Positions 1-5,958 of a stretch of 8,021 nucleotides of DNA are shown here, piece after piece. Numbering within the stretch: position 1 is the first letter of the stretch; each line of letters opens with the position of its first letter. The notes below the pieces were generated by a model. That model worked only from the letters and a program-made list of their open reading frames with translations. It did not search any database and was not told where the DNA came from. Made by a program: the position numbers and the translations under genes. This DNA comes from Bacteroidia bacterium (GTDB lineage: Bacteria; Bacteroidota; Bacteroidia; NS11-12g; UBA955): positions 1 to 8,021 of the forward strand of contig JALQWO010000076.1 of NCBI GenBank assembly GCA_023258655.1, written 5' to 3'.

Positions 1-273
1 TGCTCTAAAGCCCAAAATGATAAAAATCGGGGCGACAAATTCACCAAGAACACACAGTGCCAAAGAAATTGATGGACCAAGTCCCAGGAAATTATAAAAT
101 TTAATGTCTTCTGAGCCCATGAGTTTTTCCAACTTGGGAAACCCATGTCGAATCATTAACAATGAAACAAAGAGGCGCAAAATCAGTAAAGCGTTCGTTT
201 CATGATTGGTTTGATCTTTGGCGTGCCAATTCTCTTTGTTGGTTAAGAACAGGGCAAGGAAGCGGTTTTTCAT
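1..273 (-). CDS. DoxX family membrane protein (N-terminal part, runs off left edge)
   Basis: Reading the minus strand from the ATG at 273-271 gives 91 open codons to the window edge, with no stop. After a polar N-terminus of about 28 residues comes a first membrane segment (about 29-42) followed by the DoxX-type HGFPKLEKL element (residues 43-51). A GLGPS turn (64-68) then leads into a second hydrophobic segment with the family-typical GEFVAP core (77-82) and FIILGF (84-89). DoxX proteins are small proteins of about four membrane helices and usually 130-160 residues, so about one third is missing. Their role is mostly unknown; some members belong to thiosulfate:quinone oxidoreductases or redox-stress complexes. 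The next in-frame ATG (residue 40) lies inside the first membrane helix, so residue 1 is the only sensible start. It lies downstream of pnp on the same strand but behind a strong terminator, so it is probably transcribed separately. Confidence 0.8.
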   Translation of the reverse strand, partial: MKNRFLALFLTNKENWHAKDQTNHETNALLILRLFVSLLMIRHGFPKLEKLMGSEDIKFYNFLGLGPSISLALCVLGEFVAPIFIILGFRA

Positions 274-298
274 CGATTGATTTCCGTTGGGTGAATTG

Positions 299-306
299 CA
301 AGTATA
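299..306 (-). promoter_or_regulatory. Possible -7 box for the DoxX gene
   Basis: The minus strand reads TATACTTG, one mismatch from the Bacteroidota -7 consensus TAnnTTTG, ending 25 bases before the DoxX ATG. It lies between the pnp terminator and the DoxX gene, where a promoter would be needed. I see no good -33 TTTG at the expected distance, so this is tentative. Confidence 0.3.
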
Positions 307-338
307 CGGCAATCGGAATTTTTTTCACTGTTACCAAC

Positions 339-367
339 AAAAAAAGGGAGGCTATGCCTCCCTTTTT
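339..367 (-). terminator. Rho-independent terminator of pnp
   Basis: A perfect 12-bp inverted repeat (341-352 with 356-367; core GGGAGGC/GCCTCCC) encloses a 3-base loop. On the minus strand it is followed by a run of seven T residues (345 down to 339). It starts 34 bases beyond the pnp stop codon. The flanking A and T runs make it nearly symmetric, so it could also stop plus-strand transcription, but no convincing plus-strand gene ends here. Confidence 0.85.
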
Positions 368-400
368 CCTGTATAAAAGTAAATCGGTGCTTAACCAGAA

Positions 401-2623
401 TTAACGGCGGTTGCGATTGTCACGACCTCCGTCGCGGCCACCACGACCACCATCGCGGCCACCTCTTCCACCTTCAGGACGGGGAGCACGTTCGCGCTCT
501 ACGTAGCCTTCAGGTTTGGGCTGCAATGATTTCATGCTCAAACGGAACTTGCCAGAACGCTGGTCAACTTCCACCAACTGAACAGTAACCTCTTGACCTT
601 CTGTGAATACACCTTCCATGGTTGCCACGCGATCATAAGAAATCTCGCTGATGTGCAACAACCCATCTTTACCAGGCATGAATTCAACAAATGCACCGAA
701 ATCGGTAATGGTCTTCACTTTTCCAGTGTAAGTACCACCTACCTCTGGAATCGCTACGATACCATTTACAATCGCAACAGCGGCAGCCATGCTATCGCCA
801 TCGTTCGACAAGATTTCTACGTAGCCTTTGCCATCGCGCTCTTCGATAGAGATGGTTGTGCCAGTGCGGGCTTGAATATCTTGAATGATCTTACCACCTG
901 GACCGATAACCGCACCGATAAATTCTTTATCGATAACAATCATCTCAACACGTGGTGTATGAGGTTTCAACTCAGGTTTGTAAGAAGTAATGGTTTTGGC
1001 CATTTCACCCAAAATGTGCATACGACCATCTTTGGCTTGCTTCAAGGCTTGTGCCACCATTTCCCATTTCAAACCGTTGATTTTGATATCCATCTGACAA
1101 GCGGTGATACCTTCTGTAGTACCAACAACTTTGAAATCCATGTCGCCTAAGTGGTCCTCATCACCCAAAATATCTGTCAATACAGTGTATCGTCCAGTTT
1201 CATCAGTGATCAAACCCATCGCAATACCGCCCACAGGCTTTTGCAATTTGATACCTGAATCCATCAACGCCATAGAACCCGCACAAACAGTGGCCATAGA
1301 AGATGATCCATTGGATTCCAAAATATCACTCACAATACGAATAACATATGGCACATCCGTTGGCAACATGGCTTTCAAACCACGCAACGCCAAGTTTCCG
1401 TGACCAATTTCACGACGGCCAGGACCGCGGTTGGGACGTACCTCACCCGTAGAAAAACCAGGGAAGTTGTAGTGTAACATCAAACGACTGTGACCGTGCA
1501 ACATCGGTGCATCCAACAATTGCTCATCCAATTTACCGCCCAAAGTAACCGTAGTCAATGACTGTGTCTCTCCTCGGGTGAATACGGCAGAACCATGTGC
1601 CGCTGGCAAATAATCAACCTCAGTGTAGATCGGACGAACTTGGGTAGTTGAACGACCGTCGAGACGACGTCCGCTATCCAAAATCATTTCACGCATTTGG
1701 TTGTATTCAGCTTCGTGGAAATACTTTTTGGCCAAACGAACCATGCGAGATTCTTGCTCATGACCTTCAAACTGCTTGCAGTATTCGCTGATGATGGCTT
1801 TGAATTGTTCGCTGCGTTCCTGCTTAGGAGCACCACTTTCAGCTACCTTGCGGATGGCTGCAGAAGTTTCGGCAATCACGCGAGTGCGCAATTCCTCGTC
1901 ATTGTCTTCGTGGTTGTATTCACGAACGGGTTTGCGACCACCCATTTCTTGCAACATTTCCAACTGAGCAGCGCATTGCAATTTCACGGCCTCATGACCG
2001 AATTTCAAGGCTTCCAAGAACTCCTCTTCTGAAAGTTCTTTCAATTCGCCTTCCACCATGTTCAAGTCGTTGGCAGTACCACCCACCAACATGTCGATGT
2101 CTGATTTTTCCAATTCCTCTTTGGTGGGGTTGACGATAAATTTTCCATCAATACGACCTACGCGAACTTCTGAAATAGGACCCAAGAAAGGAATATCGCT
2201 TAACATTAACGCAGCAGATGCAGCCAATTCAACATAGCTATCAGGGAGAATGTTGTCGTCTGAGGAAATCAGTGTCAACATAACCTGGGTGTCGGCATGG
2301 TAATCCTCTGGGAATAGGGGTCGCAAGCAACGGTCAACCAAACGAGAAATCAAGATTTCGTAGTCGGACAAACGTGCTTCACGACGCAAGAAGCTACCAG
2401 GAATGCGACCCACAGCCGCAAATTTTTCTTGATAGTCTACGCTCAGGGGCAAGAAGTCTACGCCTTCTTTTGCATCATAATTTGATACAACAGAGGCTAA
2501 AATCATGGTTTTGCCAACTTTTACTACGCAGCTACCATGGGCTTGACGGGCCAATTTACCGGTTTCGATTTCGATGATTTTTCCATCGCCAGTGTCGAAT
2601 TGTTTTTTGTGTATTTTAAACAT
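401..2623 (-). CDS. pnp: Polyribonucleotide nucleotidyltransferase (PNPase)
   Basis: PNPase degrades RNA 3' to 5' by phosphorolysis, releasing nucleoside diphosphates, and can add 3' tails in reverse. It acts as a cytoplasmic trimeric ring. The 740 residues hold the complete architecture: a first RNase PH core (about 10-145, with the RNA-contacting FLRR at 78-81), an all-helical linker (about 240-315), a second RNase PH core (about 320-545), a KH domain (about 557-617, GPGGK loop at 574-578) and an S1 domain (about 629-698, starting at GGTYTGKV). The phosphate-site serines (SSS, 440-442) and the metal-binding aspartates of GDEDHLGD (D488 and D494, by analogy with E. coli D486 and D492) are present. 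A Gly/Arg-rich tail follows (718-740), and the protein is about 30 residues longer than E. coli PNPase. The ATG at 2623 begins MFKIHKKQFD, a normal family start. No clear Shine-Dalgarno precedes it. It lies 86 bases downstream of rpsO, separated by a hairpin. Confidence 0.98.
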   Translation of the reverse strand: MFKIHKKQFDTGDGKIIEIETGKLARQAHGSCVVKVGKTMILASVVSNYDAKEGVDFLPLSVDYQEKFAAVGRIPGSFLRREARLSDYEILISRLVDRCLRPLFPEDYHADTQVMLTLISSDDNILPDSYVELAASAALMLSDIPFLGPISEVRVGRIDGKFIVNPTKEELEKSDIDMLVGGTANDLNMVEGELKELSEEEFLEALKFGHEAVKLQCAAQLEMLQEMGGRKPVREYNHEDNDEELRTRVIAETSAAIRKVAESGAPKQERSEQFKAIISEYCKQFEGHEQESRMVRLAKKYFHEAEYNQMREMILDSGRRLDGRSTTQVRPIYTEVDYLPAAHGSAVFTRGETQSLTTVTLGGKLDEQLLDAPMLHGHSRLMLHYNFPGFSTGEVRPNRGPGRREIGHGNLALRGLKAMLPTDVPYVIRIVSDILESNGSSSMATVCAGSMALMDSGIKLQKPVGGIAMGLITDETGRYTVLTDILGDEDHLGDMDFKVVGTTEGITACQMDIKINGLKWEMVAQALKQAKDGRMHILGEMAKTITSYKPELKPHTPRVEMIVIDKEFIGAVIGPGGKIIQDIQARTGTTISIEERDGKGYVEILSNDGDSMAAAVAIVNGIVAIPEVGGTYTGKVKTITDFGAFVEFMPGKDGLLHISEISYDRVATMEGVFTEGQEVTVQLVEVDQRSGKFRLSMKSLQPKPEGYVERERAPRPEGGRGGRDGGRGGRDGGRDNRNRR
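404..472 (-). repeat. Tandem Gly/Arg/Asp-rich coding repeat at the PNPase C-terminus
   Basis: The last 23 codons of pnp encode RGG-like units (GGRGGRDGG repeated, then RDNRNRR). The DNA shows repeated GCGGCCACC and CACGACCACC blocks on the plus strand. It lies beyond the S1 domain and would be a flexible, positively charged tail. RG-rich tails generally bind RNA, but a role here is inferred only. Confidence 0.6.
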
Positions 2624-2640
2624 TGTTCTGATATTTTCTG

Positions 2641-2679
2641 AAATAAAAAGCCCCGCTTCGCAATGCGAACGGGGCTTTT
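2641..2679 (-). terminator. Terminator/attenuator hairpin between rpsO and pnp
   Basis: A long imperfect hairpin: 2646-2655 pairs with 2670-2679 (10 bp, core GCCCCG/CGGGGC). A single bulged C (2656) and a further 5 bp (2657-2661 with 2665-2669) close a 3-base AAT loop. On the minus strand it is followed by TTTTTATTT, a U-rich tract. It begins 30 bases after the rpsO stop and its U-tract ends 17 bases before the pnp ATG. It should terminate rpsO mRNA and may also act as an attenuator or processing site for pnp, because no promoter is evident between it and pnp. Confidence 0.85.
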
Positions 2680-2709
2680 CTTTAATCGTAAAAGGTTAAA
2701 AGATTGAAC

Positions 2710-2979
2710 TTACTTACGCAAGCCCAATTCTTTGATCAACGCTCTGTATTTGAAGATGTCTTTCTTCATCAAGTAGTTCAACAAGCTTCTACGCTTACCT
2801 ACCAACTTAATCAAAGACAATTCCGCGCTCTTGTCTTTGCGGAACTCCTTCAAGTGCGCACTGATGAAATTGATTCTCTCAGTGAACATGGCAATCTGTC
2901 CTTCAGTGCTGCCAGTATTGGTTGCAGCGCCTCCGAAGGTGTTAAAAATTTCTTTCTTTCTTTCAGCAGTTAATTGCAT
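2710..2979 (-). CDS. rpsO: 30S ribosomal protein S15
   Basis: The 89-residue product, starting MQLTAERKKE, has the usual S15 length. S15 binds 16S rRNA at the central-domain three-way junction early in 30S assembly. Family motifs are clear: TGSTEGQIA (22-30), TERI (33-36), AHL (41-43), then VGKRRSLLNYL (60-70) and the C-terminal YRALIKELGLRK (78-89). SAELSL (51-56) replaces the E. coli SRRGLL stretch, as is usual in Bacteroidota. The open frame extends 34 codons upstream to 3081, but S15 homologues begin at or near the ATG at 2979, and the -7 box at 2999-3006 would place transcription start downstream of that extension. It is divergent from the ABC exporter gene and upstream of pnp, from which the 2641-2679 hairpin separates it. 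In E. coli S15 represses its own translation; I could not identify an equivalent operator in the very short leader here. Confidence 0.97.
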   Translation of the reverse strand: MQLTAERKKEIFNTFGGAATNTGSTEGQIAMFTERINFISAHLKEFRKDKSAELSLIKLVGKRRSLLNYLMKKDIFKYRALIKELGLRK

Positions 2980-2998
2980 GGCTATCTCAAATGGGAGG

Positions 2999-3006
2999 CA
3001 AAGATA
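2999..3006 (-). promoter_or_regulatory. -7 promoter box for rpsO
   Basis: The minus strand reads TATCTTTG, an exact match to the Bacteroidota -7 consensus TAnnTTTG. Its last base is 19 bases upstream of the rpsO ATG, predicting a leader of only about 15 bases. No clear -33 TTTG is visible. Two A5 tracts lie further upstream at 3042-3046 and 3052-3056. Confidence 0.6.
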
Positions 3007-3110
3007 CAAAAACAATTTGAGTAAATGTGGATATTCTTGTGAAAAAGTTTGAAAAAGACTGCCATGTCTGTCCCTCCACAATCTTGTATGAGCACATCTT
3101 TCCTTTGAAC

Positions 3111-3118
3111 TACCTTTG
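3111..3118 (+). promoter_or_regulatory. -7 promoter box for the ABC exporter gene
   Basis: TACCTTTG matches TAnnTTTG exactly. Only 8 bases separate it from the ATG at 3127, so transcription would start at or a few bases before the start codon and the mRNA would be essentially leaderless. A TTG at 3084-3086 is a poor, over-spaced -33 candidate. Confidence 0.5.
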
Positions 3119-3126
3119 CAGTCTTC

Positions 3127-4902
3127 ATGCGTGAACTCTTCTTCTTAAATCAGTATCTCATCAAATATGGCAAAATGATGGTATGGGGGATTGCGTTTGT
3201 CCTTCTTACCAATGTTTTCTCTGCTTCCGTTCCTGTGTTGGTTCGATTGGGGTTGGATGAAGCCCTCAAACAATCGCTTTGGATAACAGGACAAGGAGAT
3301 GCACTCGCAGTTTCTTTGATTTATCAAACTGCCTTGGCGTTTGGAATAGGTATTCTCATGGTAGCGATTATCCGTGGAGTTTGTATGTATTATATGCGAC
3401 AGACCCTCATCGTTGTATCGCGCAAAGTAGAATATGACCTGAAAAATCGCCTCTACAACAAATACCAGAAATTGGGGGAATCGTTTTATCGCAAGCACAT
3501 GACGGGTGATTTGCTCTCGCGGATGAGTGAAGACGTTTCCAATGTGCGTATGTATATTGGTCCAGCCATCATGTATTTCGCCAACATGATTTTCACTTTT
3601 GTTGTGGTGATATATCAGATGTTGCAAGCAAATGCATCGCTCACACTCTGGGTGCTTCTGCCATTACCAGTATTGTCCTACTCCATTTATCAGGTGAGCA
3701 GAAGGATGAACCTGGGCAACAAACTTATCCAAGAGCAATTATCGCAAATCACTGCAAGCGCTCAAGAAACCTTTGCCGGTATTCGAATCATCAAATCTTT
3801 CGGTATGGAATCTACGTTTAGTCAAAAATTCCAATCGGAGGGCGAAGAGTACAAGTCACGAAACATGCGGTTGGCCAAAATCAATGCATTGTTCTTTCCC
3901 ATGATGCTATTGCTTATGGGACTGAGTACATTGATTGTGATTTACTTGGGTGGCAAAGAAGTGGAAAAAGGGGCTTTTACCCCAGGTAATTTGGCGGAAT
4001 TTGTCATTTATCTCAATATGCTTATTTGGCCGGTGGCGAGTTTGGGTTGGACAACTGCGCTGGTTCAAAAAGCGGCGGCAAGTCAAAAGCGAATCAATGA
4101 GTTTTTGACCGCGGAAGAACACCAAGAATTTGCGGGTAAACCATTTTTGTTGCAGCGAAATATCGCGCTCGATAGGTTGACATTTACCTACGAGGGAAAA
4201 ACACAAGCTGCATTGAAAGATATCTCCTTAACCATTCAGAAAGGAGAAATTCTCGGAGTAACCGGTAGAACGGGTTCTGGAAAATCAACGCTGGTGCAAT
4301 TGCTGGCTGCGATGTATTACACCTCAGAGGATACAAGCCACATTTTGGTAGATGGTGTTTCCATGCGAGACATCGATTTACAGGATTTCAGGCGGCATTT
4401 GGCTTATGTTCCTCAAGATGTCTTCTTGTTTTCTGAAACCATCAAAGACAACATCGCCTTTGGGATTGAAACCGGTGAAATTCAAGAGGAAGAGTTACAA
4501 AAGGCAGTTAAGGCCGCTTGTTTGGAAAAAGACATTCCTCAATGGCCTGAGGGTTTAAATACTTTGTTGGGTGAGAGAGGGGTAAGTTTGTCGGGCGGAC
4601 AAAAACAGCGTGTGGCTTTGGCAAGGGCATTGGTGAAAAGAGCGGATTTTTATGTGCTTGACGATTGTTTAAGTGCCGTTGATGCGGAAACTGAGCGACA
4701 AATTATTGATCATTTATCGCAGTGGCTCAAAGATTCTACGGCTGTGGTTGTAGCGCATCGAATCGCTCCGTTGCGGATGGCAGATCGCATCATCGTGCTG
4801 GAAGAAGGAAGTATCTCGGATGTAGGCACCCACGAAGAACTGTTGCAGCGATGCGAATATTATCGCAATTTGAACGAAAGCCAAAGTGCTGAATTCCAAT
4901 GA
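3127..4902 (+). CDS. ABC exporter, half-transporter with fused membrane and ATPase domains (MsbA-like)
   Basis: This 591-residue protein is a complete type IV ABC exporter half. The N-terminal transmembrane domain (about 15-315, six predicted helices) ends in a typical exporter stretch (IWPVASLGWTTALVQKA, 300-316). The ATPase domain (about 345-585) has Walker A GRTGSGKST (380-388), a Q-loop (YVPQD, 427-431), signature LSGGQ (488-492), Walker B YVLDD (509-513), D-loop SAVD (516-519) and the H-loop histidine (H544). Exporters of this family pump lipids, lipid A precursors, peptides or drugs out of the cytoplasmic membrane, working as dimers; the substrate cannot be told from sequence. The residue after the Walker B aspartate is Asp (D513) rather than the catalytic Glu, a hallmark of degenerate sites in heterodimeric exporters. 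No partner gene lies beside it. The ATG at 3127 gives a normal N-terminus (MRELFFLNQY). Confidence 0.95.
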   Translation: MRELFFLNQYLIKYGKMMVWGIAFVLLTNVFSASVPVLVRLGLDEALKQSLWITGQGDALAVSLIYQTALAFGIGILMVAIIRGVCMYYMRQTLIVVSRKVEYDLKNRLYNKYQKLGESFYRKHMTGDLLSRMSEDVSNVRMYIGPAIMYFANMIFTFVVVIYQMLQANASLTLWVLLPLPVLSYSIYQVSRRMNLGNKLIQEQLSQITASAQETFAGIRIIKSFGMESTFSQKFQSEGEEYKSRNMRLAKINALFFPMMLLLMGLSTLIVIYLGGKEVEKGAFTPGNLAEFVIYLNMLIWPVASLGWTTALVQKAAASQKRINEFLTAEEHQEFAGKPFLLQRNIALDRLTFTYEGKTQAALKDISLTIQKGEILGVTGRTGSGKSTLVQLLAAMYYTSEDTSHILVDGVSMRDIDLQDFRRHLAYVPQDVFLFSETIKDNIAFGIETGEIQEEELQKAVKAACLEKDIPQWPEGLNTLLGERGVSLSGGQKQRVALARALVKRADFYVLDDCLSAVDAETERQIIDHLSQWLKDSTAVVVAHRIAPLRMADRIIVLEEGSISDVGTHEELLQRCEYYRNLNESQSAEFQ

Positions 4903-4949
4903 AAAACGGGCATCAAGCGTTAATATGACACTTGTTTGTGATTTTATCT

Positions 4950-4957
4950 TACATTTG
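4950..4957 (+). promoter_or_regulatory. Probable -7 promoter box for the PUR-alpha-like gene
   Basis: TACATTTG is an exact TAnnTTTG match 65 bases upstream of the ATG at 5023, with TTTG/CTTG elements at 4931-4938, somewhat closer than an ideal -33. A weaker alternative, CATATTTG at 4982-4989, would give a leader of about 30 bases. There is no convincing terminator after the exporter stop at 4902, so read-through from that gene is also possible. Confidence 0.45.
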
Positions 4958-5022
4958 TGTGCAGAACCTCAATAATTTTTGCATATTTGCCAAGAGATTT
5001 GAGTTCTCGAATTAACCAGAAG

Positions 5023-5334
5023 ATGATGCAGGAAGAAAACTACAACAGAGATTCGCAAGAGGAGATCTTTTCAAAGCGTGTACGTGCAGGCAAACGCACC
5101 TACTTTTTTGATGTAAAAGCCACCAGAAACAATGACTATTACATCACAATCACTGAGAGCAAGCGAAGCAAGTACGACGATGGCAATTTTGTGAAGATGA
5201 AAATCCATTTGTACAAAGAAGATTTTAACAAGTTTAGCGATGGTTTGGCCGAGACAATTGGTCATGTGAAAACTACCTTGTTGCCTGAGTACAATTTTGA
5301 CGAGTACGACCGTCAGGATGACGATTATCAATAA
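5023..5334 (+). CDS. PUR-alpha-like nucleic-acid-binding protein (DUF3276 family)
   Basis: A 103-residue cytoplasmic protein with the PUR-type core EIFSKRVRAGKRTYFFDVK (14-32), a YYITITESKR strand (39-48) and an amphipathic helix EDFNKFSDGLAETI (66-79). The tail is strongly acidic (FDEYDRQDDDYQ, 92-103). PUR-domain proteins bind single-stranded DNA and RNA; the Borrelia homologue BpuR is a regulator that binds nucleic acid. Function in this phylum is mostly untested. The start could be the ATG at 5023 or the adjacent one at 5026. The frame is open back to a GTG at 4957, but those 22 codons overlap the likely promoter and do not resemble the family. It stands alone between the ABC exporter and the DUF4199 gene. 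Confidence 0.87.
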   Translation: MMQEENYNRDSQEEIFSKRVRAGKRTYFFDVKATRNNDYYITITESKRSKYDDGNFVKMKIHLYKEDFNKFSDGLAETIGHVKTTLLPEYNFDEYDRQDDDYQ

Positions 5335-5405
5335 TCTCAACGGAGATTTGGCCTCTTAGGCAAAGCAACTTTTACAGTTTCACCGGATTTAGCCTTGGCT
5401 TTTCC

Positions 5406-5413
5406 TATTTTTG
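5406..5413 (+). promoter_or_regulatory. -7 promoter box for the DUF4199-plsC-gatC cluster
   Basis: TATTTTTG matches TAnnTTTG exactly and ends 4 bases before the GTG start at 5418, so transcription would begin at about the start codon. No -33 TTTG is seen at the expected distance. It would drive the whole downstream cluster. Confidence 0.5.
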
Positions 5414-5417
5414 TATT

Positions 5418-5948
5418 GTGTTCAAACGTGTTTTTATCTATGGCTTAGCTTTTGGCTCTTTGAGTGCCTCTATGCTGCTGGTACAATACCTTAATGGATT
5501 GTACAAAACCACCTCCTTTGTGGCTTTCTTTCCGATGTTTTTTAACCTCGTGATTCCGGGAGTAGGGGTTTATTTGTTTGTAAAAAGTTTGATGCACATG
5601 CAGACCGATAAACCCATCAATATGGGTAAGGCCTTGTTTTTTTCATTGATGATGTCTTTGGTTATGGCCGCTACAAACATTGCTGCTTACCAGCACATTT
5701 ATCACAATAAGACAGAGATTATACAAGATTGGAAGAAGTTGCAGTATGCTGCCATCGACAAGAATGTAGACAAAGACACAAGCATCAACGAGATTGAAAA
5801 GCTCAAGCAAAAAGCGTTGATGAAAGACAATTTTGATGTGAAGATTTCTCCTTCTTCTTTTGGAGGGTTTGAATTGATGATGTGCGTTTCCACGAGTATG
5901 GTTGTTGCGTTGATGGTCTTTGTGTGGAACATGAAACGCGCGCAGTAG
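5418..5948 (+). CDS. DUF4199-like four-helix membrane protein of unknown function
   Basis: A 176-residue protein with four predicted membrane segments: about 5-25, 34-57, 71-93 and 149-170. Between the third and fourth lies a charged loop of about 55 residues (95-148), rich in Lys, Asp and Glu. This layout, with a short FxxGL start and a long third loop before a final helix, fits the DUF4199 family, which is common in Bacteroidota and has no known function. The assignment rests on layout and general resemblance, not a strong motif. The GTG at 5418 is the likely start: the next in-frame ATG (residue 19) would destroy the first helix, and the ATG at 5439 is out of frame and soon meets a stop. 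It is the first gene of a co-directional cluster, 10 bases before the PlsC-family gene. Confidence 0.7.
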   Translation: MFKRVFIYGLAFGSLSASMLLVQYLNGLYKTTSFVAFFPMFFNLVIPGVGVYLFVKSLMHMQTDKPINMGKALFFSLMMSLVMAATNIAAYQHIYHNKTEIIQDWKKLQYAAIDKNVDKDTSINEIEKLKQKALMKDNFDVKISPSSFGGFELMMCVSTSMVVALMVFVWNMKRAQ

Positions 5949-5958
5949 GAACCACAAG

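Noticed and set aside
40..62. Possible frameshift in the DoxX gene at a TG-rich stretch
   Set aside because: A base-by-base re-reading of the complement shows one continuous frame through the family-typical GEFVAP and FIILGF segments, so the gene is intact as far as visible.
162..404. 80-codon plus-strand frame between the left edge and pnp
   Set aside because: It overlaps the DoxX gene on the other strand and the pnp terminator, and its translation resembles no protein family.
593..1150. Long plus-strand open frame opposite pnp (185 codons), with other plus-strand frames in 1104-2577
   Set aside because: It is the antisense shadow of a strongly supported pnp gene, its predicted peptide resembles no family I recognise, and no promoter or ribosome-binding site accompanies it.
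2980..3081. 34-codon N-terminal extension of the rpsO frame
   Set aside because: S15 homologues start at the ATG at 2979, and the -7 box at 2999-3006 would start the transcript inside the extension, so it is not translated.
4903..4922. Weak inverted repeat AACG...CGTT just after the ABC exporter stop
   Set aside because: Only four base pairs around a nine-base loop and no U-tract; it does not qualify as a terminator.
4957..5022. GTG start giving 22 extra residues on the PUR-alpha-like protein
   Set aside because: The extension lies at the edge of the -7 box at 4950-4957 and does not resemble the family N-terminus; the ATG at 5023 or 5026 fits the usual length.
5347..5364. Small hairpin after the PUR-like gene (TTT and GCCT pairing with AGGC and AAA around CTT)
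   Set aside because: Only seven pairs with a bulge and no T-run follows on the plus strand, so it is not a convincing terminator.
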